This document shows, piece after piece, positions 8,556 to 18,624 of a DNA stretch of 64,000 bases. The first letter of the stretch is position 1. The number at the start of each line of letters is the position of its first letter. The position numbers and the translations under genes were made by a program. The notes under the pieces are model-generated. The model saw only the letters and a program-made list of their open reading frames with translations, was not told the DNA's origin and searched no databases. The stretch comes from Endozoicomonas arenosclerae (lineage in GTDB: Bacteria > Pseudomonadota > Gammaproteobacteria > Pseudomonadales > Endozoicomonadaceae), in NCBI RefSeq assembly GCF_001562015.1, contig NZ_LASA01000053.1, positions 38,199 through 102,198 on the forward strand, read 5' to 3'.

Positions 8556-9461
8556 TTACTGAGGCATGATGGCAAACCCGTCACGAATCGGGGTCTGGCT
8601 GGCAAAATGTTCGCCCATGGCAGCCTGCAGTGAATCAGGGGTCCAGGCTTCACCGTTCTTGAAATTAACTTCCATTGACGGGCTGTGAACCAGACTCACT
8701 TCCTTACCCCAGACAACAAAGACTTCACCGGAAACATTGGCAGCCTGCTCAGAAGCCAGGAAGCCCACCAGAGGAGCAACGTTTTCTGGTGCAAAGGTAT
8801 CAAAACCTTCTTCCGGCTTGGCAAACATCTGGGCAGTAACACCCTGATTGGTCATGTCGGTACGGGCACGAGGACAGATAACATTAGCTGTCACACCGTA
8901 GTTGTACATAATTTGTGCAGCACCCATGGTCATAGCAACGATACCTGCCTTGGCAGCAGCGTAGTTAGGCTGACCGGCAGAGCCGTACAGGAATGCTTCA
9001 GAAGAAGTGCTGACCAGGCGACCAAACACGGGCTTGCCTTCAGTCTTGCACTTGTTACGCCAGTAACTGGTGGCGTGACGCATATTGACGAAGTGACCTT
9101 TCAGGTGCACACGCACAACGGAGTCAAACTCATCTTCGGTCATATTGAAGATGGCCTTGTCACGGCAGAAGCCAGCATTGTTCACCAGGATATTCAGATC
9201 ACCCCAGGTATCAATAGCAGCCTTGAACACAGCTTCGGAATCATTCCAGTCGGCACAGTCGCCAAACTGGGCAATGGCTTCACCGCCAAAACCCTTGATC
9301 TCTTCCACTACACTCATGGCCGCTTCTTCAGCAGCCGCATTACCGCCAAGATCATTAACAATGACTCGAGCGCCCTGTTTCGCCAGTTGAATCGCTTCCG
9401 CACGACCCAAACCACGACCCGCACCGGTAACGATGGCTACTTTACCTTCCAGGTTACTCAT
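8556..9461 (-). CDS. (3R)-hydroxyacyl-CoA dehydrogenase, Hsd4A/MFE-2-like SDR
   Basis: 301-residue NAD-dependent SDR. It has TGAGRGLGRAEA at the N-terminus, NDLGG after the second strand, LVNNAG, a catalytic Ser in STSSEAF and YAAAK. The NDLGG motif and the extended C-terminus match the dehydrogenase domain of peroxisomal multifunctional enzyme 2 (17-beta-HSD4) and actinobacterial Hsd4A, which oxidise the hydroxyacyl-CoA made by MaoC hydratases during sterol side-chain beta-oxidation. It lies between the thiolase terminator and the thioesterase operon, so it probably has its own promoter. Family sure; sterol substrate inferred from context. Confidence 0.88.
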   Translation of the reverse strand: MSNLEGKVAIVTGAGRGLGRAEAIQLAKQGARVIVNDLGGNAAAEEAAMSVVEEIKGFGGEAIAQFGDCADWNDSEAVFKAAIDTWGDLNILVNNAGFCRDKAIFNMTEDEFDSVVRVHLKGHFVNMRHATSYWRNKCKTEGKPVFGRLVSTSSEAFLYGSAGQPNYAAAKAGIVAMTMGAAQIMYNYGVTANVICPRARTDMTNQGVTAQMFAKPEEGFDTFAPENVAPLVGFLASEQAANVSGEVFVVWGKEVSLVHSPSMEVNFKNGEAWTPDSLQAAMGEHFASQTPIRDGFAIMPQ

Positions 9462-9572
9462 TTATACGTCTCCTGAATAATTGTTATTCTGCAACCTGAT
9501 AACATGCTGCCAGAACCCGGGCGTGCAAACCTCATACATTTGAACTAGGCAACACCGATTGCCAGCCATAAA

Positions 9573-9608
9573 AAAACTCCTGGGCAAGGCGCAGGAGTTT
9601 TCTTCAGA
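9573..9608 (-). terminator. Rho-independent terminator of the thiolase gene
   Basis: Stem AAAACTCCTG (9573-9582) with CAGGAGTTTT (9592-9601). On the minus strand the stem runs into seven T residues. It lies just after the thiolase stop at 9624 and separates it from the downstream dehydrogenase. Confidence 0.85.
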
Positions 9609-9623
9609 CTCAGAATCAGGCGA

Positions 9624-10802
<1,179 letters not shown>

Positions 10803-10878
10803 TCACTCCTCAACTCTAACGGGCAATCAGGCGATGTCAGATAATCCGGTGATTGCTGTGGTTATTGTTTTTCTATCA

Positions 10879-10890
10879 AGTCAATTGACT
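10879..10890. promoter_or_regulatory. 12-bp palindrome, possible operator
   Basis: AGTCAATTGACT is a perfect palindrome 80 bp upstream of the thiolase start, within its probable promoter region. The regulator is unknown. Confidence 0.35.
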
Positions 10891-10968
10891 CAGCTGCAGC
10901 GGTTATATCCCGCCTCCCTCGTGCACGACAACCTATTAAAGGACTAGTCAACATGAAATGGCAGATTC

Positions 10969-10987
10969 TGACCATGCAGAATGGTCA
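10969..10987. promoter_or_regulatory. Inverted repeat TGACCAT-N5-ATGGTCA, possible TetR-type operator
   Basis: Perfect 7-bp arms around GCAGA. A degenerate half site (GGCCACTTCTGACC) follows. The length and symmetry suit a TetR-family dimer, and the window encodes one such regulator at 52.3 kb; the connection is a guess. Confidence 0.4.
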
Positions 10988-11081
10988 AAACTGGCCACTT
11001 CTGACCTCAAATAAAGTAGGGTAAGCTCTCCAGCGACAATAAAATTGCTAGTACAGCCAAGCGTTAAAGGTCATACATACC

Positions 11082-11144
11082 CCGTTCATCCTGAGCTTGT
11101 CGAAGGATGCTGGTAATACACTTCGACAGGCTCAGTGCGAACGG
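11082..11144. repeat. 63-bp interspersed inverted repeat, copy 2
   Basis: Same arms and same 63-bp length as the copy near 1.6 kb, with a few substitutions (CATCCTGAG in the left arm, CAGTGCGA in the right arm). Confidence 0.9.
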
Positions 11145-11243
11145 TATGGGGATAGCGCTTAGCTGCACTAGAAAGCCATGAGCGAATGAAAGTTTTTCTG
11201 ATAAAAACTTTCACAATAAAAAAGAAAACGGGGAGATGTCGCC

Positions 11244-11708
11244 ATGAAACAATATCAATTTGATGATATTGAAACACTGCAGGAGCTGGTATCTAACGAA
11301 TTTGGGGCCTGGAGTGAAGAAGTAACCATCAATCAGGAACTGATTGATCTATTTGCTGAACTGTCCGGTGATGACTACTGGCTGCACACCAATCCTGAGA
11401 AGTGCGCTCAGTACAGCCCATTCAAAACCACCATTGCCCACGGATTTCTGACACTGGTTCTGCTGTCAAAGATGCGTAACGAACCCACCCACGAAGTCGT
11501 TGGCTTTAAAAATATGATGAATGCCGGCTCCAACAAGCTGCGCTTCACTGGTGTCGTTCCTGTAGGCAGCAAAATACACTGCCGCAGCCGTATCAAGAGT
11601 GTAACAGGCTCACCCAAGGGCACCACCGTCACCATGGAACAGAATGTACATGTAGTGGGTGAAGAGCGTCCTGCCCTGGTTTACGAAATGATGTTTATGT
11701 ATATGTAA
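11244..11708 (+). CDS. MaoC/NodN-type (R)-enoyl-CoA hydratase
   Basis: 154-residue single hotdog hydratase. It contains the hydratase-2 signature SGDDYWLHTNPEKCAQYS followed by TIAHGFLTL, with catalytic Asp (SGDDYW) and His (LHTN). It adds water to 2-enoyl-CoA to give (3R)-hydroxyacyl-CoA, the substrate of MFE-2/Hsd4A-like dehydrogenases such as the one at 8.6 kb. GGGAG precedes the ATG. Compared with R-hydratases the N-terminus has about 20 extra residues, as in NodN proteins. Confidence 0.9.
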   Translation: MKQYQFDDIETLQELVSNEFGAWSEEVTINQELIDLFAELSGDDYWLHTNPEKCAQYSPFKTTIAHGFLTLVLLSKMRNEPTHEVVGFKNMMNAGSNKLRFTGVVPVGSKIHCRSRIKSVTGSPKGTTVTMEQNVHVVGEERPALVYEMMFMYM

Positions 11709-11899
11709 GTGCCAGAAGCCTTACAGAGCACCTCCGGGCTACTTTCAGCAGCCCGGCCTTCCTCCCTCTCAGCCAAGTTAAGTCGGCCATCTGTATTTTC
11801 ACCTACAAACAGTGCACAATGTCGCCCAAGAACGAATAAAAAAACACCCATGCACTGACGGCAAAACGTCGATCATGGAGAGAAGAAGGTGTACTGACT

Positions 11900-13102
11900 G
11901 TGGCGATTGATTGGTTTAGCATTGCGTTAATCTCTGCAATATCCCAAGGTTTTCTACTCTGTGTTGTTATTCTCAGTCTGAACACAGGACAGAGAACGGC
12001 CAACCTGCTACTGGCAACGTCAGTGGCTCTGAATACCATCCCTATTGCGATCTATTCTTTTATCCGGGCTGATATTGCGCTTCACACCCTGGTCTATGGA
12101 TCACTGCTGCTCACCATTTTGAAGGCCCCCGCTCTTTATCTCTATGTGAGATCACTGACAGAAGCGGACTTCAGGCTAAGTAAAGACTTACTTAAACACC
12201 TTCTGGTCATGGTACCCTCAACCACCATTTTTCTTTACCTGTTATCGGGTACCGACCTGAACGAGAGCATGTCGCTCTACGAGTTTTTCGGCCAATTGAG
12301 ATTACCCCTGTTTAATCTCTACGTTAACTTGGTAATCATGGCTTACAGCATCACCTCCCTGATCAAGCTTGAACGCCATACACGACTGATTGAGAGTGCA
12401 GTATCCGCTACCGACTCCATCAACCTGAACTGGCTGAAGGGGTTGATCATTTTCATGATCGTTATCTGCTCCTTCCACTTTGGGCTGGATATCAGCCACC
12501 TGTTAGGCCTGAGTCCCATTGAACCAAAATCCATCGTCGTATTGGTGCTGAACCTTGGCTTTATCTACTTCATCTCTTTTGGCGGCATGCGTCAGCCCAT
12601 CATCTTTACTGAAAAACTTCAGTCGATTCTGACCGTATCAGCACCCGAAGTATTGATTGAAACACCTTCAGAAACAGAGACTCAAAAGCCTGATAACAAA
12701 TACCAGAAATCAGGCATGGAACCGGACAGACTGGAAAAAGTCTGGAGCCAGCTTACCCACCTTCTGGAATCCGATCGTCCCTACCTGAACGATGAGTTGA
12801 CTCTGCCTCAGCTGGCCGAACAGCTGGGAGAAAAACCCCATGATCTCAGCCAGGTCATCAACAGTCAGTCCGGTAACAACTTTTATGAGCTGATCAATGG
12901 CTTCAGGGTTAAAGAAGCTATGGAGCTGTTAGGCAACCCTGAACACCAGAGAAGGAAGATGCTGGATATCGCCACAGAGGTCGGGTTTAAAAGCCAGTCT
13001 ACCTTCTATAACCAGTTCAAAAAGCATGCGGGTATGACGCCCAAGCAGTACAAGGATCAAAAGTTGAGTGAGTCCATGCCTTTGGCTAATGAATCCTCCT
13101 GA
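11900..13102 (+). CDS. Membrane-bound AraC-family transcriptional regulator
   Basis: 400-residue protein. The first 240 residues contain about seven hydrophobic segments. After a polar linker (about 255-280) comes an AraC-type double helix-turn-helix domain: LTLPQLAEQLGEKPHDLSQV, then DIATEVGFKSQSTFYNQFKK and the closing GMTPKQYK. DNA-binding domains tethered to such 7TM regions are known but uncommon, and suggest direct sensing of a membrane or lipophilic ligand. Translation starts at GTG (11900) with AGAAGG upstream. It follows the MaoC hydratase and faces the sulfatase operon, so it is a candidate regulator of steroid-like or sulfated-lipid use; that is inference. Confidence 0.85.
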   Translation: MAIDWFSIALISAISQGFLLCVVILSLNTGQRTANLLLATSVALNTIPIAIYSFIRADIALHTLVYGSLLLTILKAPALYLYVRSLTEADFRLSKDLLKHLLVMVPSTTIFLYLLSGTDLNESMSLYEFFGQLRLPLFNLYVNLVIMAYSITSLIKLERHTRLIESAVSATDSINLNWLKGLIIFMIVICSFHFGLDISHLLGLSPIEPKSIVVLVLNLGFIYFISFGGMRQPIIFTEKLQSILTVSAPEVLIETPSETETQKPDNKYQKSGMEPDRLEKVWSQLTHLLESDRPYLNDELTLPQLAEQLGEKPHDLSQVINSQSGNNFYELINGFRVKEAMELLGNPEHQRRKMLDIATEVGFKSQSTFYNQFKKHAGMTPKQYKDQKLSESMPLANESS

Positions 13103-13233
13103 AGCTTTCATCACCATCAGGGTCAGGTAGCCCATCAGTATCACCTGACCTTGATTCAGATCGGAAACATCCTCTTCATAGAGTTGTCAGTTAGAATTTA
13201 TCTTGAAACAACTTCCCTACTTACACACGGACT

Positions 13234-13296
13234 CCGTTCACTCTGGGCTTGTGTAAGGATGGTGGCATTGGGCTTCGACAGGCTCAGCCCGAACGG
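13234..13296. repeat. 63-bp interspersed inverted repeat, copy 3 (diverged left arm)
   Basis: The right arm is the consensus CTTCGACAGGCTCAGCCCGA plus ACGG. The left arm has changes (ACTCTGGGCTTGTGTAAGG), weakening the hairpin. Confidence 0.88.
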
Positions 13297-13421
13297 TTTT
13301 TTCAGACAAGCCTTAAAGCCCAGAAGGGTTATGCCGTCCTATCTATTTGATCTATTCGATCAAGAACATTCTAATAATGTGGCTGGCTGGAGAAGTGTGA
13401 AAGGGAAAGTTTCAGGAAGGT

Positions 13422-13460
13422 AAAAAAATACGGCAGGATCAGTTCCTGCCGTATTTTTTT
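13422..13460. terminator. Strong bidirectional rho-independent terminator
   Basis: A 17-bp perfect stem (13422-13438 with 13444-13460) around the loop TCAGT. The G+C core TACGGCAGGA is flanked by seven A and seven T, so it can stop transcription from both the AraC gene and the sulfatase gene, whose stop is 4 bp away. Confidence 0.93.
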
Positions 13461-13463
13461 AGA

Positions 13464-15098
13464 TCAATTATTTTTTGTACAGAAGCCCATCAACCAGGGG
13501 TTAGGAGTGCAGTCGTAAATCAGACGACCAGCATCACCATAGGTACGATCAAGCATCCGCTTAACACGCTCTGGAGGCATGCCACGCGCTTCAGTGGCCT
13601 GCAGCCTGTCCATTGGGATTGGATAATGCGCCCAGTCCTTAGGTGCTCTCCAACCTGGAGGCGGCACAACGTTGGAACGGGTACCGTTCAGAGGATGCAA
13701 CAGTCTCCACTCACGAATGGCTTCAGCCATTTCCGCTACCAGCTTGGGATTGTTGGCTGCCAGGTTATTGTGCTCGTATGGGTCTTTATTGATATCGAAC
13801 AGATAGTTAGTCACATCAATAGACGTCAGAGACTGATCAACCTGCTGAACCAGCTTGTACTGATCATTGAAAGCAGTGATGCTGAAGTGGTTTCTGACCG
13901 GAGTTTCGGAAACGAAGAAGACATAATCTTCCCTGGCCAGCTTCTTATCACCTTTCATAGCCTCAATCATATTGCGGCCATCCAGCTTGTATGTGGTTTC
14001 AGGCGTAAATCCTGCAGCAGCGGCCATGGTTGGAAAAACATCCATCATAGTCATGATACTGTCGACCTTGGTACCAGCGGGAATGCCTTCAGGCCAGCGC
14101 GCTACGGAAGGTACACGAATACCCCCTTCAAAAGTATTACCTTTACCACCCCTAAGTGGGTAGTTATACGCTCCGGCTCCACCATACACAGGACCACCGT
14201 TGTCACTGAAGAACATAACAATGGTATTGTCGGCAATACCTTCATCTTCCAGTGTTTTCAGGATCCGGCCAATGGCCTGGTCCATAGCATCAACCATCGC
14301 GGCATACACAGGACGAGCATCAGAACCAGTCAACTTGGCAAGTCTTCTCAGACTTTCGGTTCCGGTACGAGAACTTTCAGTGTCATCGTCCAGATCCTTG
14401 TACTTCTCGATCAGCTCAGCTGGTGCCTGCAACGGTGTATGTGGTGCCAGGAAAGGCACATAGGCAAAGAATGGCTTCTTCTTGTCACGCTCTTTAATCC
14501 AACGACTGGCATCATCAGCCAACAGATAAGTAGCATAACCTTCAGTATCAGCCGCTACAGAAACACCATTCCTCTGAAGATCCGCTCCACCCTGATTCTT
14601 GTAGGGAGGGAAATAATCCACTTCAGTGTTGAGGTGTCCATAGAAGTAATCAAAACCGCGCATATTAGGTACATAGCTTTCCTGGGACATACCCAGATGC
14701 CACTTTCCAAACATGGCTGTCTGATAACCGTTGCTCTTGAATGATTGCGGCATCAGGGTTTCGCTGGGGTTAATACCATTATTAGACCATGGCATTACAG
14801 TCGCATAAGCGATACCCAGACGCATGGGATCACGACCGGTCATAAGACCTGCACGAGTGGGAGAACAGGTCGGCGCTACATAGAAACGTTCCAGAGTGGC
14901 ACCTTCAGCCGCCAGGCTGTCGATATTGGGTGTTTCAATCTTTGAACCGTTAATGCCTACGTCAGCCCACCCCAGATCGTCGGCCATAATCACCAGAACA
15001 TTGGGCTGTTCAGGCTTACTGACCGGTGCACTGGATGCCAGAACCGGCAGGGCCATTGCAGACATCAGGGCACCTGCAATCAAGCTTCTTTTTTTCAT
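13464..15098 (-). CDS. Secreted type I sulfatase (arylsulfatase family)
   Basis: 544-residue sulfatase that hydrolyses sulfate esters in the periplasm. A signal peptide covers about residues 1-21. The metal site begins with MADDLGWAD, and the formylglycine motif CSPTRAGLMTGR has its Cys at 78 (CxPxR type); GKWHLG and FFSDNGG follow as in other family members. Activity requires conversion of Cys78 to formylglycine. Two SUMF1-fold proteins are encoded at 53-54.6 kb, but they lack the cysteines of true formylglycine-generating enzymes, so the maturase is probably elsewhere. Its upstream neighbour is an alkylsulfatase-like enzyme. The substrate could be a sulfated sterol, lipid or glycan; nothing in the sequence decides. 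Confidence 0.92.
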   Translation of the reverse strand: MKKRSLIAGALMSAMALPVLASSAPVSKPEQPNVLVIMADDLGWADVGINGSKIETPNIDSLAAEGATLERFYVAPTCSPTRAGLMTGRDPMRLGIAYATVMPWSNNGINPSETLMPQSFKSNGYQTAMFGKWHLGMSQESYVPNMRGFDYFYGHLNTEVDYFPPYKNQGGADLQRNGVSVAADTEGYATYLLADDASRWIKERDKKKPFFAYVPFLAPHTPLQAPAELIEKYKDLDDDTESSRTGTESLRRLAKLTGSDARPVYAAMVDAMDQAIGRILKTLEDEGIADNTIVMFFSDNGGPVYGGAGAYNYPLRGGKGNTFEGGIRVPSVARWPEGIPAGTKVDSIMTMMDVFPTMAAAAGFTPETTYKLDGRNMIEAMKGDKKLAREDYVFFVSETPVRNHFSITAFNDQYKLVQQVDQSLTSIDVTNYLFDINKDPYEHNNLAANNPKLVAEMAEAIREWRLLHPLNGTRSNVVPPPGWRAPKDWAHYPIPMDRLQATEARGMPPERVKRMLDRTYGDAGRLIYDCTPNPWLMGFCTKNN

Positions 15099-15234
15099 AT
15101 TATTATTCTCACTTCTTATCTCCTGGCTGACTGGGCAAAACCACTGATGAACTCCCCTCTCATCATTTGCACAACCAGCTCAGGTACCTGAAGCTCCCAC
15201 CACCGCCTTGGGCGACAGTAGGAACAGTGATGCT

Positions 15235-16668
15235 TTAACTATTAGCCAGAATTTCTTCTGTCGCTGCGATTCTATTTTTCAGCCACATGGTTTCACTGAA
15301 GTTACTGCCGTTGTTATAGGCTTCTCTCAGCAACTGTTGCAGAGCTTCCAGCTTGGCTTGATAAGCCACCTTGTCATCAGGGTTCTTGGACAGAGCCATC
15401 TCTACATAATGCAGAGCCTGTACTGGACGTTTAGCAGCTAACTTCTCATTTGCCTTGCCGATCAGAATCTCGGATCCACCCGCCAGATCAGCCAGTTCAG
15501 AGTAAAGCGTGTTCACAGGTACAGGATAAAGTTCAGTGGTGGACTCAAAACGGAACCAGGTGCTGTAGAACTCCCAGATACTGCGCACGTTCCAGGATAC
15601 TTTACCGTGCCCCTGACTCAGACCCAGCTCTTCAGGAAGCTGGATTTCCTGCATCAGCTCCCAAAGAGTTTTACCAGCATTCATACCCGCAATGGTTTCG
15701 TCGTGAATATAACGAGTGCCTTCACGCATACGCTTGAGGTCATTGTCGATCTGCTCTGCACCCAGAACAGGTTCAAAGTGACTGGGCAGAATCATATCAG
15801 GCTTTAGGGCAATCATGGTGTCCAGTGACTTAATGTAATCAATCGGATCACGGAATCTCTCACCACGCAGCGTGAAGAGGTTCGGCACCATGGGGAACAG
15901 CGGACCAAATACGTCACCGGTAAACAGAGCCTTCTTCTCAGGCATCCACATCACCAGATTGTCATCACCTTCTGCACCGGGTGTAGGAATGATTACAAAC
16001 TCCTGACCACCGAGTTCAATGCGATATTCAGTACCATCCTGAACAGTAATGTCAGGTTCATGACGCTGGAATCCAAACGTAGAATCTTCAGCCGGCGGTT
16101 GCTCTGGCATAAAGGTATAGAGCATCCGGTTACGATCCCAGAAGTAAGGCTCAAGATCTTTCAGATATTGTTCAGCAGGATCAAATCGGGAGTGGGTGAC
16201 AATCTTGGCCTCTGGATATTCGGCCTTCCAGAAACGAGCGCCGCCGGTATGATCCTGATGGGAGTGAGACAGTACGATATATTTAACATCGTCAGGTGCT
16301 ACTTCCTGCAGCATACGCTTATGGGCTGCACCCTGTAATGGCAGGCCAGTATCAAACAGAATATTCCCTTCTGATGTCTTCACGAGGTAAGTGTTACCCA
16401 CACCTGTCGCCAGAAAGATATTCTCTTTGTAGGTTTTCACTTCCATGGGAATGTGATGGAGAGTGGAAACGGTTTTTACGGTAGCATTGGGATCAGCCGG
16501 AGCCACCTTACTGGCAATTGCTTTACTGGCAAGAGTGCCAAGTGCTTCAGCCTTCCTCTCGTTAATAATCCGGCTCGTCTTATCTGAACTGAGCAACATG
16601 CCGGCACCAATACCCACAGCCACCGAAATCGAAACGGTCAGACCGAGTTTGAGGAACTTCCTGGACAT
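15235..16668 (-). CDS. Metallo-beta-lactamase-fold alkylsulfatase-like hydrolase
   Basis: 477 residues from the chosen ATG at 16666-16668, which has a good AAGAAGG site and opens a signal peptide or anchor (hydrophobic LGLTVSISVAVGIGAG). A start 18 codons earlier is less likely. The zinc motif HSHQDH is followed by an Asp in FTGDVFG and a final His in LPSHFEP. The last 130 residues resemble the dimerisation domain of SdsA1/BDS1-type alkylsulfatases (NEKLAAKRPVQALHYVEMAL and later KNRIAATEEILAN), though no SCP-2-like C-terminal domain follows. It is upstream of the sulfatase by 136 bp on the same strand. Likely role: release of sulfate from alkyl or sterol sulfates in the periplasm. Another metallo-hydrolase activity is possible. 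Confidence 0.8.
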   Translation of the reverse strand: MSRKFLKLGLTVSISVAVGIGAGMLLSSDKTSRIINERKAEALGTLASKAIASKVAPADPNATVKTVSTLHHIPMEVKTYKENIFLATGVGNTYLVKTSEGNILFDTGLPLQGAAHKRMLQEVAPDDVKYIVLSHSHQDHTGGARFWKAEYPEAKIVTHSRFDPAEQYLKDLEPYFWDRNRMLYTFMPEQPPAEDSTFGFQRHEPDITVQDGTEYRIELGGQEFVIIPTPGAEGDDNLVMWMPEKKALFTGDVFGPLFPMVPNLFTLRGERFRDPIDYIKSLDTMIALKPDMILPSHFEPVLGAEQIDNDLKRMREGTRYIHDETIAGMNAGKTLWELMQEIQLPEELGLSQGHGKVSWNVRSIWEFYSTWFRFESTTELYPVPVNTLYSELADLAGGSEILIGKANEKLAAKRPVQALHYVEMALSKNPDDKVAYQAKLEALQQLLREAYNNGSNFSETMWLKNRIAATEEILANS

Positions 16669-17140
16669 AGAAGACACCTTCTTATTGTTCTTATTTTTTG
16701 TTTTGCCTGAGACTGTGATCAACTCAATGAGCGCAGCCCGGGCTTTTCTTCCCGCTCATACCCGTTTCTGAAAACAGGCAACTCCATCGCGGTGCTTCTT
16801 AGGCTCCATTAGAGCGCAGAGCCTGATTTCAAGCCTCTTCGCCGATAGAAATGGATAAAATTCTTACTCTGACCGGATAGATTGGGAAAATACCTGCCGC
16901 TGAAATGCACAAAAATTGCGCACTTTCTTTTTTCTGAATTTTCAGTCTTTTTTCACTTAACATAGTCTTCATTGATTAGAGACTTTCTGAGTGCTTTAGG
17001 AGATAGTCCCTAGAGCTGTGAAAAATCTGTTTCCTAAACTGGCATGAAAACTGCCTGACCTATATCTGAGATCAAATCAGACTTTCAGTCTTTGGTTGAA
17101 AGACGTTATTAGTAAACAATAAAGAAAAAGGACCCGACTC
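16669..17140. other. Divergent intergenic region, no gene seen
   Basis: Separates the sulfatase operon (minus) from the thioesterase (plus). It is AT-rich around 16910-16990, where promoters are likely. A short imperfect hairpin lies near 17080-17102 (CTTTCA..TGAAAG). I see no convincing coding frame. Confidence 0.5.
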
Positions 17141-17530
17141 ATGATGAAGTACTACTCACGCCGTGTAGTAAAACCCGGAGATCTGAACCCGGCCAATCGG
17201 TTGTTTGGTGGTTATCTGCTCAGCTGGATTGACGAAGAGGCTGGTATTTTTGCTTCCTGTCAGATGGACTACAGTAGAAATCTTGTCACTAAATACATGT
17301 CGGAGATCAATTTTGTTGGCTCCGCATTCAACGGTGACGTCATCGAGTTTGGTATGGAAGTGGCCAGTGTAGGCACCACTTCATTTACCGTTCGATGCGA
17401 AGTCCGCAATAAAATCACCAAACAGGTGATTATACAGGTTGATAAAATCGTCTTTGTTGCCATCAACGATGAAGGACAGCCTGTACCCCATTCAATGAGT
17501 CAGGAAGAGCTGGCAGATGCCGCTGTTTAA
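17141..17530 (+). CDS. YciA-like hotdog acyl-CoA thioesterase
   Basis: 129-residue acyl-CoA thioesterase. The signature KPGDLNPANRLFGGYLLSWI with DEEAG is the YciA/acyl-CoA hydrolase motif (Asn and Asp active-site positions), followed by the FVGSAFNGDVIEFG strand. Such cytosolic enzymes hydrolyse a broad range of acyl-CoAs. Start at 17141, with a second ATG at 17144 and AAAGGA upstream. It stands alone; a link with the surrounding acyl-CoA genes is likely but not shown. Confidence 0.88.
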   Translation: MMKYYSRRVVKPGDLNPANRLFGGYLLSWIDEEAGIFASCQMDYSRNLVTKYMSEINFVGSAFNGDVIEFGMEVASVGTTSFTVRCEVRNKITKQVIIQVDKIVFVAINDEGQPVPHSMSQEELADAAV

Positions 17531-17576
17531 TCCAGGAAAGATAGACAGGCCATCACTCTTGAGGGCAGTATTAAAT

Positions 17577-17598
17577 TAGAGCGGTCAATTCCGCTCTA
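17577..17598 (+). other. Hairpin in the thioesterase-YceI gap
   Basis: Stem TAGAGCGG (17577-17584) with CCGCTCTA (17591-17598), loop TCAATT. No T-tract follows, so termination is uncertain. It could act as an mRNA end or processing site. Confidence 0.4.
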
Positions 17599-17626
17599 TA
17601 CACCTCATCAGGAACAGGGAAAGGTT

Positions 17627-18214
17627 ATGAGAAAATTAAGCCAATGGATGGGCTTCTTTCTAATTGCCACGCTCTTTTCAGGGCACTCATTTGCTGACTG
17701 GATACTGGACAATAACAGCTCCACCATCAGCTTTGTCACCACCAAAGCCAATACTGTTGCGGAAGTTCATACTTTTAGCTCCGCTGCCGGCACAATTTCT
17801 GACAAAGGTCAGGCTACGATCAGCATTGAATTGGCCAGCGTCGATACCCGCATTCCTATCCGGGACGAAAGGATGAAGTCCATGCTGTTTAAGGTTGCCC
17901 AGTTTCCCGAAGCGTTGATAACTGCCAGTCTTGAATCCCACCTCATTCATGACTTCAAGCCAGGCACAATGCAAACTATCGAGCTACCCATAGTCCTTTC
18001 ACTGCATGGGAAACAAGTTGAGATGAATGCGACTTTGTCAGTCAATTATCTCAGTGCGTCTACAGTGCAGGTTTCTTCTCTGAAACCTTTGATTGCCAAC
18101 GCCTCAACTTTTGAATTACTGGCTGGTGTAGAAAAACTGAGAACCGTTGCCGGCTTGCCATCCATCAGCCCGGCTGTACCTGTCTATTTTCAGCTGACCT
18201 TCCACAAGAATTGA
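17627..18214 (+). CDS. Periplasmic YceI-domain lipocalin-like protein
   Basis: 195 residues with a signal peptide (GFFLIATLFSGHSFA, cleavage before DWILD). The mature protein has YceI features: WILDNNSSTISFVTTKANTV at the N-terminus and DTRIPIRDERMKSMLF in the middle. YceI proteins form an extended barrel that binds isoprenoid or fatty amide-like lipids. It has an AGGAACAGGGAAAGG-type ribosome site. It stands between a thioesterase and a MerC-like gene. Its ligand is unknown; a role with lipophilic substrates would suit the region. Confidence 0.88.
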   Translation: MRKLSQWMGFFLIATLFSGHSFADWILDNNSSTISFVTTKANTVAEVHTFSSAAGTISDKGQATISIELASVDTRIPIRDERMKSMLFKVAQFPEALITASLESHLIHDFKPGTMQTIELPIVLSLHGKQVEMNATLSVNYLSASTVQVSSLKPLIANASTFELLAGVEKLRTVAGLPSISPAVPVYFQLTFHKN

Positions 18215-18624
18215 TTGACTGAAAAGGGTTCAGACTCTGTGAACACAATGTGTTTTCAGGATGACAGCATCATTTCTGAACCTTTTTCACGCCACTTTTT
18301 CTTATAGCCACCCTCTCGAATGATACACCCCCAATAATCCCTGTCATTGAAGATTAAGGTCCTTTACTTGAAGATAAAAAACAAACATTATAACATAACA
18401 TTTAATTAAAATAATAAATCTTACCAACATTATTGCTACTCATCTCCCTGACATAGTCAGTAATGCAAATAAGCCATTAAGCGTAAGTTTTATTGATTTA
18501 ATTCTGACAGTTTACGGATATCTGTCGTGTATGCTTACTGAGGCTTCATGAGGCTCTGAATTCCTTAAGGATTGCATTGAACAGGCATTCATAGTGCAAA
18601 ACACTTCAGTACTGGAGCACCTCG
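18215..18624. other. AT-rich intergenic region, no gene seen
   Basis: The segment 18370-18500 is very AT-rich (AACATTATAACATAACATTT) and probably carries the promoter of the MerC-like gene. I found no coding frame, RNA gene or strong hairpin. Confidence 0.5.

Larger units (their letters stand above)
13103..13463. other. Intergenic region with repeat and terminator
   Basis: Holds a diverged copy of the 63-bp interspersed repeat (13234-13296) and a strong bidirectional terminator (13422-13460) between the AraC gene and the convergent sulfatase gene. A 90-codon frame spanning the repeat has no gene-like features. Confidence 0.7.

Noticed and set aside
13626..14744. 372-codon plus-strand frame within the sulfatase gene
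   Set aside because: Antisense to a sulfatase with complete catalytic motifs; long shadow frames are expected in strongly coding DNA.
18370..18500. AT-rich stretch considered as an origin or horizontally acquired DNA
   Set aside because: Only about 130 bp, with no DnaA boxes or iterons recognised; a promoter region explains it.
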